From Polynucleobacter meluiroseus (GTDB lineage Bacteria > Pseudomonadota > Gammaproteobacteria > Burkholderiales > Burkholderiaceae): a DNA stretch of 43,264 nucleotides. The position numbers and the translations under genes were made by a program. The first letter of the stretch is position 1; each line of letters opens with the position of its first letter. The stretch is taken from contig CAMCUP010000001.1 of NCBI GenBank assembly GCA_945878885.1, positions 75,780-119,043 on the forward strand, in the 5' to 3' direction. Shown in pieces: positions 9,997 to 18,423 of the stretch. The notes beneath the pieces are model-generated. The model had not been told where the DNA came from. It made no database searches and worked only from the letters and a program-made list of their open reading frames with translations.

Positions 9997-10626
9997 ATGT
10001 TTAATTTGCACTGCATTAGCATGGTCTTTAAATTCTGCCTCGTCTTTAGCATTGGCATGGTTTTAACTCAGCATGCCATGCAAGCAAAAGCGCAAGTCAT
10101 ACCAAGTCAAGACACTGCCGCATCGGCTGCAGCATCTACCACGGCACCACCACCGCCTCCACCCATTAACCCAACCACGCCGCCAGCCGCAACGCCAAGT
10201 GCTCATGGCAAAGTAAGCGCCAAGCCTGCTGATAAAAAATCCATTGCTAATTGGGTCAACCTAAATGCTGCCCAACAACAAATTCTGGCGCCTTTAGAAA
10301 GTGACTGGAGTTCGATGACCATTGAAAGTCGCCAAAAATGGGTCAAGTTGGCTAATATCTACCCCAAAATAGGTATTGCCGAACAAGAACGCCTGCAAAC
10401 CAGAATGTTAGAGTGGTCAAAGTTATCGCAAAAAGATCGGCGCTTGGCTCGAGAAAATTATTTAAGTAGCCTCAAATTTCCCAATGATAAGAAAAATGAA
10501 GCATGGCAAGCTTATCAACAACTGCCTGATGAAGAAAAACAAAAACTCGCAGCCCGTGAAAATAGTCAAAAAAAGCCAAGTACGGCTACCTCCCCTAGCT
10601 TGCAAACATATCCTGCTAGCAAATAA
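9997..10626 (+). CDS. DUF3106 domain-containing exported protein
   Basis: The 209-residue product has an N-terminal hydrophobic signal-like segment (residues ~5-30, ending in a QAKAQ-type cleavage site), then a proline/alanine-rich linker with runs such as APPPPPPINP. A charged DUF3106 domain (~85-190) carries repeated W-x-x-L helices such as NWVNLNAAQQQILAPLES and RLQTRMLEWSKLSQKDRR. It probably acts in the periplasm; the family has no established function. The ATG at 9997 has no obvious Shine-Dalgarno, and ATG 10021 (MVFKFCLVFS) is an alternative start that also keeps the signal peptide. It lies 14 nt after the DUF3619 gene and 8 nt before the RDD gene, in an apparent four-gene operon with the sigma factor. 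Confidence 0.85.
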   Translation: MFNLHCISMVFKFCLVFSIGMVLTQHAMQAKAQVIPSQDTAASAAASTTAPPPPPPINPTTPPAATPSAHGKVSAKPADKKSIANWVNLNAAQQQILAPLESDWSSMTIESRQKWVKLANIYPKIGIAEQERLQTRMLEWSKLSQKDRRLARENYLSSLKFPNDKKNEAWQAYQQLPDEEKQKLAARENSQKKPSTATSPSLQTYPASK

Positions 10627-10634
10627 ACTCTGCT

Positions 10635-11171
10635 ATGAAACTTGCAGAGCCAAATCCATTGCCCGCACCGGGTTTTTGGCGTCGGGTCGCTTGTAATTTA
10701 TATGAGCAACTCATTTTACTAGGCGTGTTGGCATTAACATTCTTATTGCCCAATTTAGCCCTCGGCATGTTCTTTGGTTTAACCCTACCTAGTTGGCTCA
10801 CTTTCTTCTATTTATATTTTGTACTAGGCATTTATTTTGTTTGGTACTGGACACGAACTGGCCAAACCCTAGCCATGCAAACTTGGCAGATTCAATTACT
10901 TGCTAGCACTGGTCAAATTCTTTCTCGACAACGGGCAATTTCACGCTATATCTTTGGCTCATTATGGCTGTTACCGTGCATAGTCTTGCAAGGAATTTTC
11001 CATTTTCAACAATGGCAAATTATCGAACTGTTATTTGTCGTGGCGCTATTCTTTTCACCATTGAGTATTTATTTTGATCGTCGTTCTCATTACAATCGGC
11101 AAAGTTGGCCAGATCGTTTTGCACAAACGCAATTAGTGCAACTGCCCCGCCAAGCCCGCAAAACCAACTAA
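10635..11171 (+). CDS. RDD family integral membrane protein
   Basis: The 178-residue protein begins with the RDD-like opening FWRRVACNLYEQLILLGVLA, where the first conserved Asp is replaced by Glu, followed by about four hydrophobic helices (residues ~20-45, 50-75, 110-130 and 130-150). The segment YFVWYWTRTGQTLAMQTWQI between helices is the family hallmark (GQTxGM-type). RDD proteins are inner-membrane proteins of mostly unknown function; some have been linked to ion transport. It is the last gene of the sigma-DUF3619-DUF3106-RDD series and converges on the FtsX-type permease gene. Confidence 0.88.
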   Translation: MKLAEPNPLPAPGFWRRVACNLYEQLILLGVLALTFLLPNLALGMFFGLTLPSWLTFFYLYFVLGIYFVWYWTRTGQTLAMQTWQIQLLASTGQILSRQRAISRYIFGSLWLLPCIVLQGIFHFQQWQIIELLFVVALFFSPLSIYFDRRSHYNRQSWPDRFAQTQLVQLPRQARKTN

Positions 11172-11185
11172 GCATGGTCAGCTAT

Positions 11186-13675
11186 TTACATTGCCTCTCT
11201 TAAGCAATTGACTGCAGTAGTTGCTTGAATTTTCCGATAGAACCTGTATCCAGCGAGAGCGCAAGCCACTAAGCCCATTAAAATACCCAAGGCAATGGGC
11301 TGAAAGAAGGCATAAAACTCCACTTCCATTACATACCGCCCTAAAGCCCAAGCAGCAGCCGAGGCCGCTAAGCCGCCCAATAAACCCGCTAACCCGCCAA
11401 TTACGGCCAGCTCAAGTGCAGCAATCTGCGCTAACACGCTACGTGATGTACCTAAAGCCTTTAACAAAGCAGCATCACGAAAGCGGTCTTCTTGGGTTGC
11501 GGCAATTGCGGCAAATAACACCAAAATAGCTGCCACAATGGCAAATAAAAATAAAATGCTCAGGGCTGAAGTTAAGCGCTCAATAACATCTTGAATTTGC
11601 TTTAACGACAAACCCACATCAACTACGGTTAAGTTAGGATATTTTTGACTTAACTGTAAATCAAGGGTTGGTTGCGCAGGCGGTTGATAAAAAGAAGTGA
11701 TCCAAGACTGGGGTAAATTCTGTAAGGCCTGTGGCGGCATCAGTACAAAGAAATTGACACGCATTGAGCCCCAATCTAATTTTCGTAATGAAGTAATTTT
11801 GGCAGAAATAATTTGGCCAGCGACTTCAAAACTTAAAACATCACCTAATTTTAGGCCAAGGGTTTTAGCAATCCCACTTTCAATTGAAATTTGCGGAGTA
11901 TCTGCTTCAAACCATTTGCCAGCAATAACCCGATTTCCGCTTGGCAAGATATCGGTATAAGAAAGATTAAACTCACGATCGACTAAACGTTTGGCATTCT
12001 CATCTTTGAAATCACTAGGCATTACCGACTTGGCATTGATATCAATCAAACGACCACGCACCATTGGATAAAGCGTGGGGCTATTGATACCAGCTAATTT
12101 TAAATCGTCAGCAACCGCGATGCGCTGCTCATTTTGAATGTTAATCACAAAGCGATTAGGAGAATTTGCTGGCACCGAGCCCTGCCAAGCAGGTAATAAA
12201 TCTTGTCGTAAAATTATAATTAACAGCATTGCCATCAAAGCTACAGCTAAAGAACAAATTTGCATCACTGTAAAACTACTACGCCGAGTTAATGCGGCTA
12301 AAGCAAAGCGCCAGGCAAAAGCAAAATTACTCGAAGCAGTAAATTGTTTGCTATTGCTCCAATTTTTTAGGCCACGTAAGATCAACCAGATCAACGCTAT
12401 AAATAACAAAATAGCACCGCCAAAACTTAAGCTCACCCACCCCGCTAACTTCCAATCACGCGCTGCCCAAAAAATCATTGCTAAACAAGTTGTAATACTT
12501 ATCAGAATCGACCAGCGTGCTGCGCTTGGTATGGCGCCCAATTCTCGACGAATTAAGCGAATCGGCGAGACTGCTGTGAGAGTCAGCAAGGGATAAGCCG
12601 CAAAACCAAACAACAATAGCACCGCCCATAAAATACTCCACACTACTGGCCAAATCGATGGTGCAGGTAAGCTTGCAATAAGCAAATTGCCTAAAAACCA
12701 TACCAAACCTTCTTGCACTAGCCAAGCTAAACCTGCGCCAATTAAGCAAGCCCCACAAACTAAATAAAATAACAAGTGCAATTGGCGCCATATTAAATCT
12801 CGCTGAGTTGCCCCAAAGCATTTTAAGATCGCACAAGTATCGGCCTGCCTTAATACATAACGACGCGCTGCCAAGGCAATCGCCACTGCCGCAATTAAGG
12901 CAGTTAACAAAGCCATAAGGGTAAGAAAGTGCTCGGCTCGCTCTAAAGTTTTGCGCATGGTTGGCTGTGCAGTTTCTAAATTTTCTACTTGAATACCGCG
13001 CAGCCCATTTAAAGTAATTTGTTGGCGCAACCAAATTTCATAATCCTGAATAGCGGCATCACTTCCAGCAAATAGGCCCCGATACGTTACTCTACTTCCC
13101 AAGCCTATTAACCCTGTGGAATTTAAATCGGCTAAAGCCATCATGACCCGAGGCGCAAAATTCATAAAACCAGCACCTCGATCTAATTCGCGAACCAACA
13201 CCCCGCTAATGAGAAATTGCCGCTCACCCAACTTCAGCTGATCTCCCACTTGCACGTTTAAGGCAATTGTTGCTGCGGGGTCAAGCCACACACTACCCGC
13301 TGCTGGTCCACCAATTAATTTAGCAGGGCTTTCTACCAACTGTAAATTGCCCCTTAAAGGGTAGGCTTCACTTACCGCTTTTAAAGAAACTAGTTTCGCT
13401 TGACTAGCCGAGTTAGCCATACTTGGAAAAACAACTGTAGTGGCGCTTCTAATACCAAGCCGCTTAGCCTCCGCTAAAAATGCCTCAGCAATTGGTCGAT
13501 CCGATACGACCAACAAATCGCCAGCCAATAATTGACGCGCATCAAATTGAAACGCCCGCTGTAGACGGTCGGCTAAAAAACCGACGCTAGATAAAGCAGT
13601 AACCGAAATGATCAGCGCTACTAATAAGTAGAGCAGTTCGGTAGTGCGCAGATCACGCCGCAAGCGACTAAACAC
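11186..13675 (-). CDS. FtsX/MacB-type ABC transporter permease (YbbP-like)
   Basis: The 829-residue protein has an N-terminal TM helix (LLYLLVALIISVTALSSVGF, ~15-34) and a periplasmic MacB-like core domain. A first FtsX domain (HFLTLMALLTALIAAVAIAL ... ATQRDLIWRQLHLLF, ~250-370) is followed by further TM helices, a second periplasmic domain and a C-terminal FtsX domain (LFLFAIVAAILVLFAAIAAT ... ALLKALGTSRSVLAQIAALE, ~705-825). This duplicated layout is that of YbbP-like permeases, which work with a YbbA-type ATPase on lipids, lipoproteins or other envelope substrates. No ATPase gene is adjacent here. It stands alone between convergent RDD and upstream SDR genes. Confidence 0.88.
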   Translation of the reverse strand: MFSRLRRDLRTTELLYLLVALIISVTALSSVGFLADRLQRAFQFDARQLLAGDLLVVSDRPIAEAFLAEAKRLGIRSATTVVFPSMANSASQAKLVSLKAVSEAYPLRGNLQLVESPAKLIGGPAAGSVWLDPAATIALNVQVGDQLKLGERQFLISGVLVRELDRGAGFMNFAPRVMMALADLNSTGLIGLGSRVTYRGLFAGSDAAIQDYEIWLRQQITLNGLRGIQVENLETAQPTMRKTLERAEHFLTLMALLTALIAAVAIALAARRYVLRQADTCAILKCFGATQRDLIWRQLHLLFYLVCGACLIGAGLAWLVQEGLVWFLGNLLIASLPAPSIWPVVWSILWAVLLLFGFAAYPLLTLTAVSPIRLIRRELGAIPSAARWSILISITTCLAMIFWAARDWKLAGWVSLSFGGAILLFIALIWLILRGLKNWSNSKQFTASSNFAFAWRFALAALTRRSSFTVMQICSLAVALMAMLLIIILRQDLLPAWQGSVPANSPNRFVINIQNEQRIAVADDLKLAGINSPTLYPMVRGRLIDINAKSVMPSDFKDENAKRLVDREFNLSYTDILPSGNRVIAGKWFEADTPQISIESGIAKTLGLKLGDVLSFEVAGQIISAKITSLRKLDWGSMRVNFFVLMPPQALQNLPQSWITSFYQPPAQPTLDLQLSQKYPNLTVVDVGLSLKQIQDVIERLTSALSILFLFAIVAAILVLFAAIAATQEDRFRDAALLKALGTSRSVLAQIAALELAVIGGLAGLLGGLAASAAAWALGRYVMEVEFYAFFQPIALGILMGLVACALAGYRFYRKIQATTAVNCLREAM

Positions 13676-13721
13676 GGCTTAGGTAAAAAAATCGAAAGGT
13701 AAGGTAGCTAATATCAAGCGC

Positions 13722-14507
13722 TTAAATGCTAGGTATTTGGCCACCATCAACACGAATCACTGAGCCAGTAATATAAGCAGCATTCATACTTGCTAAAAAG
13801 GCGGCAGTATCACCATATTCACGCGGATCACCATATCGTCCAGCAGGAATCAACTTTAAACTCGCCTCAACTACTGCCTCATAAGACATATTTTCACGCT
13901 TCGAGCGTGCCTCATCTAATTGACGTAAACGGTCGGTAGCAACTCGCCCTGGCATGATGATATTGGCAGTAATGCCATCATTAGCAACTTCACTAGCTAA
14001 AGTTTTCGACCAAGCCGATAAGCCAGCGCGCAAGGTATTTGAAATTGCTAAATTACGAATTGGTGCTATTGCTCCTGAAGTAGTACTCGTAATAATTCGG
14101 CCCCAATGACGCTCACGCATGCCAGGCAACACCCGATCGGTAATGCTAATAATAGACAAGATCATGTCATGAAAACTTTTTTCCCATAATTTGGGGTCTT
14201 GTCCAGCTGCAGGGGTAGGTGGTGGGCCGCCGGTATTGTTAATAAGAATGTCAATTGGCCCTAACTGCTGCTCAACCAAGCTGACATTAGGATCAATTGC
14301 GCCTAACTCAGATAGATCCCAAGGGATCGGTAGCGCAATGCCGCCAACCGCCTTAACCATCTCGACCGTGGTATTCAAACCTTCGGGGTTACGCCCAGTA
14401 ACCGCTACTTTCACGCCTTCGCGCGCTAACGAAATAGCCATTGCCTGACCTAAGCCACGGCTTGAGGCTAACACTAAAGCAACTTTACCTTTAATTCCTA
14501 AGTCCAT
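13722..14507 (-). CDS. SDR-like protein of the BKR-like subgroup with degenerate active site
   Basis: The 261-residue protein has a Rossmann fold opening (KVALVLASSRGLGQAMAISL, with ASSRGLG in place of the TGxxxGIG motif), NNTGGP in place of NNAG, a Ser at 144 (TSTTSGA) and the C-terminal ITGSVIRVDGG. By alignment with classical SDRs, the catalytic YxxxK falls on S156-x3-R160, so the Tyr is absent and the Lys is Arg. This matches a known subgroup of beta-ketoacyl reductase-like SDRs that lacks the perfect tetrad. The substrate is unknown. It is a single gene between the permease and a Bug remnant. Confidence 0.85.
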   Translation of the reverse strand: MDLGIKGKVALVLASSRGLGQAMAISLAREGVKVAVTGRNPEGLNTTVEMVKAVGGIALPIPWDLSELGAIDPNVSLVEQQLGPIDILINNTGGPPPTPAAGQDPKLWEKSFHDMILSIISITDRVLPGMRERHWGRIITSTTSGAIAPIRNLAISNTLRAGLSAWSKTLASEVANDGITANIIMPGRVATDRLRQLDEARSKRENMSYEAVVEASLKLIPAGRYGDPREYGDTAAFLASMNAAYITGSVIRVDGGQIPSI

Positions 14508-14622
14508 TTTCTATCCTTTTTTATACTGCTTTGTTAAATTCTTTAATGCAATTTACCAGCTATACACTATTTTTCAATGGCGGTTTACTTACCATACAAC
14601 ATTTTTTAAAAAATCTGTTTAG

Positions 14623-14727
14623 TCAATTTGTCATCCCGCCACCGGCACTTTTCTCAACAATGATCGGCTGACCAAGCTGACGTCCAAGAGGGTCGACAAC
14701 TGCCAGCAGTCGAGCACTAATTATCAT
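14623..14727 (-). pseudogene. Remnant of a Bug-family (TctC-like) receptor gene
   Basis: On the minus strand a 34-codon frame, opening at ATG 14727 and closing at TGA 14623, reads ARLLAVVDPLGRQLGQPIIV followed by EKSAGGGM. This corresponds to the conserved Bug block seen intact in this window as [26 protein letters not shown] (gene at 41285-42265). The signal peptide and beta-1 region before it and some 250 residues after it are missing, so it can only be a fragment. It begins 3 nt after the stop of the lipoprotein gene. A functional micro-ORF is possible but unlikely. Confidence 0.6.
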
Positions 14728-14729
14728 TT

Positions 14730-15413
14730 TTACTTTCCTAAAGGGGTAGGTAACTGTAGATTTTTTTGATAAAAATCAGCTTCTAATTGTTGCAATATTG
14801 TAGTGAGCGCCTGTTGATAGCCCAGAATGAGGGCTGCCCGGCTATTATCGGTCAAAGCGATACGCTGACTATAACGCGGTGAAAATATCACTGGATTGGC
14901 GGCTTTTGAAGTGCTTGCAGCGCTTAAATAATATTGTATTGTTACTACTGCCTCAGGCTTAGTCCGGTAATCACCATAAAACTCTTCGACGTGAGCTTGT
15001 AAGGTGTAATAAGGGAAAAATCCGTTACTTTGATCAACCGTTAAACGAAATACGCCCGCATCGTTTAACCATGTACGCGTAGCATTAGCAAACATTTCGT
15101 TTGGCAAAGCAATATAAGTATTATAAAAATCTTTCTCGTAACGTGACTCGCTCAAGCGATACACCAGAGACTTACCATCAAAGGGTGCAGTAACACTAAT
15201 TGTTCCAACCTTCAACCAAACTTGCGAAATAGGTTTTCGAGGCTCGCCACTTCGTTTAACCAATACGAGCCAATCGGTAGTTTGCTCTGCAGGGCGAGTT
15301 GGCACACAAGCATTGAGCAAAATTACAGTTGCGCAAGTAAAAAGTGTTAGAAAAGTACTTCGCAACGGTTGGCAAAGTTGCCAAAGCAATTGGTGTAATT
15401 GTTTAAATATCAT
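14730..15413 (-). CDS. PqiC-like ABC-type transport auxiliary lipoprotein
   Basis: The 227-residue protein starts at ATG 15413, overlapping the MlaD-like stop by 4 nt (ATGA) and preceded by AGGAGGGG. An in-frame ATG further upstream at 15488 lies inside the mlaD-like gene and is rejected as a start. It has a signal peptide with lipobox LNAC (TVILLNACVP), then a domain whose later part (LTDNSRAALILGYQQALTTI) matches the ABC-type transport auxiliary (PqiC, DUF330-like) family. It is probably an outer-membrane lipoprotein partnering the MCE protein encoded upstream in the same operon. Sequence conservation in this family is low, so the subfamily is less certain than the context. Confidence 0.8.
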   Translation of the reverse strand: MIFKQLHQLLWQLCQPLRSTFLTLFTCATVILLNACVPTRPAEQTTDWLVLVKRSGEPRKPISQVWLKVGTISVTAPFDGKSLVYRLSESRYEKDFYNTYIALPNEMFANATRTWLNDAGVFRLTVDQSNGFFPYYTLQAHVEEFYGDYRTKPEAVVTIQYYLSAASTSKAANPVIFSPRYSQRIALTDNSRAALILGYQQALTTILQQLEADFYQKNLQLPTPLGK

Positions 15414-16348
15414 TTCTGAGCCCCTCCTGCGCTTGTGCCTTGCATACCATTTGTTGGCAAAATAATTTTTACTGGAGGTTCTGCCCATATTAAGGTGCTC
15501 GGACTTTGGCTAATAATACGAGTTAAATCATTTATTTGCGCGCTAGCTTGCTTAATATTTTCGATAGATAAAGCTGTATCACCCTGCACCGAACCAAGCA
15601 TTTGTCGCAAGGTTATTGCCGAAGCAATAATTTCACGCATCAATACTTGTAGCTCTTCGCTGTTGGTAACTTGATTAACTTTACTAAGTAAGGTATTTAA
15701 ATCTTGAACTGATTTCACAATGCCAGCGTTAGCATTACCATCACCTGTCAATATGGCATTTAAATTAGTTAGCAAAGTATCAAACTTGCGTTGGGTTGAT
15801 CCAAAGTCGGTTTGATCAAGCTTGAGCATTAAACCTTGCAAGCCCGCTAGTAATTGCTCCGTTTGACTTGGCAAGGATGGAATAACAGCATATTCTGGTG
15901 TCCAGGTATAGGGCAGTGTTGGATAATTTTTATAGTCAGTATAATAATCAAACTCAACATAGTTCACCCCAGTAATGCCCATACTTTTAATCCGTGCGCG
16001 TAAATCAATCGCCACTAGGCTCTTAACGTTATTTAGTAATTCATTTGGATCTCCTAAAATACGCATTCTTACAATGACATATTCTTTGCGATCATCTAAC
16101 TTGATATCATTTTCATAGACCTTACCAGATAATAAAATTGCTGTTACTTGCCCCAGTTTTACTCCCCGAAAACGCACATCGGCGCCCACATCTAACCCTG
16201 TTACTGATTTTTCGACATAGGTTTCTACCATGAAGGATTTTTTAAAGAACTGCCCCGATCCAAAAATTAAAATGACAGCTACTAAGGCGGTTAGTCCGCC
16301 AAACACAAATAGGCCTAAACGAAAATAATTTGGATTAGAGTTACTCAT
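15410..16348 (-). CDS. MCE (MlaD-like) lipid-transport protein
   Basis: The 312-residue protein has an N-terminal membrane anchor (RLGLFVFGGLTALVAVILIF, ~10-29) and one MCE domain (~38-120; VTGLDVGADVRFRGVKLGQV is diagnostic). A long, probably helical C-terminal part (~160-300) follows, with repeated heptad-like leucines (LLAGLQGLMLKLDQ ... LREIIASAITL). MlaD-type proteins form hexameric rings that carry phospholipids across the periplasm. It is longer than E. coli MlaD because of the helical tail, which may form a tunnel or needle as in longer MCE proteins. Its ATG overlaps the ATPase gene stop by 4 nt. Confidence 0.9.
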   Translation of the reverse strand: MSNSNPNYFRLGLFVFGGLTALVAVILIFGSGQFFKKSFMVETYVEKSVTGLDVGADVRFRGVKLGQVTAILLSGKVYENDIKLDDRKEYVIVRMRILGDPNELLNNVKSLVAIDLRARIKSMGITGVNYVEFDYYTDYKNYPTLPYTWTPEYAVIPSLPSQTEQLLAGLQGLMLKLDQTDFGSTQRKFDTLLTNLNAILTGDGNANAGIVKSVQDLNTLLSKVNQVTNSEELQVLMREIIASAITLRQMLGSVQGDTALSIENIKQASAQINDLTRIISQSPSTLIWAEPPVKIILPTNGMQGTSAGGAQK

Positions 16349-17100
16349 ACGGCTTCCTTACTCATGATGCGATTAAAGAATTGATGTACACGAGGATCAG
16401 TACTTTGATCTCGCAATAGCTTTGGATCGCCTTCGGCAATAATACTTTTTGTTACACCATCTAACATGATGACCCGATCGGCAATAGAATAAATACTAGC
16501 GAGTTCATGCGACACAATCACAAAGGTAATGCCTAAATTTCTTGATAAATCAAGAATGGTTCGGTCTAAGTCAGCTGAAGTAATAGGATCTAAGCCAGCC
16601 GACGGCTCATCTAAAAAGAGTATTTTAGGATCAAGTGCCATTGCACGCGCAATTGCTGCTCTTTTTTGCATGCCACCGCTAATTTCGCTTGGCATATAGG
16701 TCTCAAAAGGCAGTAGACCGACTAAATCGAGCTTACAACGGGCCAATAAATCCATTTGCGCATCTTCTAGGCTGGTGTACTCCTCCATGAATAATTTAAC
16801 GTTGTTGAGTAAATTCATCGAACCAAATAAAGCCCCCTGCTGATACATGACGCCAAAACTTGTCATGATGTGCTGCAATTCAGCACCATAGGCATGCGTA
16901 ATATCTTGCCCTTCAATTAAGACATCGCCACCCATAGGGCGATATAAACCAAATAGATTTTTGAGTAGGCTAGACTTGCCGCACCCTGAGCCACCCAAGA
17001 TAATAAAAATTTCACCGAAATTGACGCTGAAGTTAAGATTTTGCAAGAGGACTCTTGTGCCATAGCCAATCGTTAGATTTTTCGCATCGAGGGCTAGCAT
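16345..17100 (-). CDS. MlaF-like ABC transporter ATP-binding protein
   Basis: The 251-residue ATPase has Walker A GGSGCGKSS (residues 36-44), Q-loop region MYQQGALFGSMN, signature SGGMQKRAAIARAMA, Walker B ILFLDEPSAGLD and the switch His in VIVSHEL. The SGGMQKR signature and the GALFGSMN stretch are typical of the MlaF/Mkl group that energises MCE systems. It acts on the cytoplasmic face with the MlaE-like permease. Its start overlaps the permease stop by 1 nt (TAATG-type). Confidence 0.93.
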   Translation of the reverse strand: MLALDAKNLTIGYGTRVLLQNLNFSVNFGEIFIILGGSGCGKSSLLKNLFGLYRPMGGDVLIEGQDITHAYGAELQHIMTSFGVMYQQGALFGSMNLLNNVKLFMEEYTSLEDAQMDLLARCKLDLVGLLPFETYMPSEISGGMQKRAAIARAMALDPKILFLDEPSAGLDPITSADLDRTILDLSRNLGITFVIVSHELASIYSIADRVIMLDGVTKSIIAEGDPKLLRDQSTDPRVHQFFNRIMSKEAV

Positions 17101-18275
17101 TAGAATCCCGTCCGATAAGAAATATAGGCAAAAACACCATCAACTAACACTATTAAAACAATACTACTAACTACTGCCGATGTGGCAGAAATACCTACCG
17201 CTGCTGCACCGTTGCCAGTTTGCATGCCCCGTAAACAACCGACACTAGAAACTACGGTGCCAAATAAAAGCGACTTCAGTAGGCCGGATAAAATATCTTC
17301 AGTAGCAACCATAGTCAACGTACCGTTGTAAAAATTGATAAAGGGTACACCGTATGCCGTCATAGTTACGGCCGAGGCAAAGATCGCCACAATATCAGCA
17401 TAGAGGGTCAGAATAGGAGCCACCAAAATGCCTGCCAGTACACGGGGTATGACTAAAAAACGTACCGGGCTTAGCCCTCCAGAAACCAAAGCATCGACCT
17501 CGCTATTCACGGTCATAGTGCCAATTTCCGCAGCAAATGCTGCTGAAGAACGGCCCGCTAATAAAATTGCAGTAATTAAGGGGCCTAACTCACGAAAAAC
17601 GCCTAAGGCTACTAAGGGGCCAACAAAAGTCACTGCGCCAAACTTTTGCATGCCAATAGCCGATTGAAATGACAAAATAACGCCAATCAAAAAGGCGACT
17701 AAGCCAACAATCGGCAACGCTGCTAGGCCAGCTTGCACCGCGGCATTAATAAAGTCGCCCCAGCGCACTTGGCGGGGGTGACGCAAAGACCAAACTAAAT
17801 CTGCCAAGACATGTCCAGCAAAAGTAATTAATTGAACCGTATCTTGCCAAAGCGAATAAGCAGCTTTGCCAGTAGTCACAATGAAGCTTTGAACATGTAC
17901 AACTTGCGGCTGTGGAAATAAGCTTGTAATTGGCTCAAACTGTTTTAATAAGGGTTGATAGCGGGCGGCTAAATTAGGCATAACAAACCCAGCCTTGGCA
18001 ACTAATTGGGCCTCTTGTACGTCAATTAAAAAACCGATGCCCGCTCCATCGAGTGATTCAATTTGAGCAGCATCAACTTCCAAGATTTTGTGAGTACTAG
18101 CACTGTTAGCAAGCCAGGCATTTTGTGCAGCACGAATTGGTGACCAAACCGCCCCTAAAGCATAAATATTTAGGGTGCCACGTAAGACCAAAGTTGCTCG
18201 AGACGCGTCGACAATGGTTAAAACCGCTGGGGGCGTTTGCGGTGTCTGGCCGGCATTCATGGCAATCTCGCTCAT
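17100..18275 (-). CDS. MlaE-like permease with N-terminal STAS domain
   Basis: The 391-residue protein fuses a STAS-like domain (~15-125; TLVLRGTLNIYALGAVWSPI ... AAQIESLDGAGIGFLIDVQE) to an MlaE permease domain (~150-390; VGLVAFLIGVILSFQSAIGM, ELGPLITAILLAGRSSAAFA and GTMTVNSEVDAL are hallmark segments). In the E. coli Mla system the STAS protein MlaB is separate; here it is built into the permease. It is first in the operon permease-ATPase-MCE-lipoprotein. Start 18275 is chosen as the first ATG; ATG 18260 is an alternative, and neither has a strong Shine-Dalgarno. A tRNA-Arg lies 53 nt upstream with no terminator visible between. Confidence 0.92.
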   Translation of the reverse strand: MSEIAMNAGQTPQTPPAVLTIVDASRATLVLRGTLNIYALGAVWSPIRAAQNAWLANSASTHKILEVDAAQIESLDGAGIGFLIDVQEAQLVAKAGFVMPNLAARYQPLLKQFEPITSLFPQPQVVHVQSFIVTTGKAAYSLWQDTVQLITFAGHVLADLVWSLRHPRQVRWGDFINAAVQAGLAALPIVGLVAFLIGVILSFQSAIGMQKFGAVTFVGPLVALGVFRELGPLITAILLAGRSSAAFAAEIGTMTVNSEVDALVSGGLSPVRFLVIPRVLAGILVAPILTLYADIVAIFASAVTMTAYGVPFINFYNGTLTMVATEDILSGLLKSLLFGTVVSSVGCLRGMQTGNGAAAVGISATSAVVSSIVLIVLVDGVFAYISYRTGF

Positions 18276-18328
18276 AACGCAACTATAAGGGATTAAGCCA
18301 CCCTACCCCTAAGTGCCATAAATCAGAA

Positions 18329-18405
18329 TGGTGCGGCTGGCAGGAATTGAACCCACGACCCCTTGGTTCGTAGCCAAGTACTCTATCCAACTGAGCTACA
18401 GCCGC
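18329..18405 (-). tRNA. tRNA-Arg (anticodon ACG)
   Basis: Read leftward the sequence folds as a full cloverleaf: acceptor GCGGCTG with CAGCCGC, D-arm TAGCTCAGTTGGATAGAGTA, anticodon stem-loop TTGGCTACGAACCAA (anticodon ACG), T-arm GTGGGTTCAATTCCTGC, discriminator A and encoded CCA at 18329-18331. ACG (A34 read as inosine) serves CGU/CGC/CGA codons. Confidence 0.97.
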
Positions 18406-18423
18406 AACAGGCACAATTATGCC

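Noticed and set aside
12138..13034. Long frames inside the FtsX-type permease gene on both strands
   Set aside because: They are out-of-frame shadows of the permease with no recognisable domain.
15414..15488. Upstream start for the lipoprotein gene
   Set aside because: It would place 25 charged residues before the signal peptide and overlap the MlaD-like gene; the ATG at 15413 has a strong ribosome binding site and 4-nt coupling.
18328..18423. Extended start for greB
   Set aside because: The extra codons read through the antisense of tRNA-Arg and do not resemble GreB; the conserved MEEKNYITPDG start at 18424 fits.
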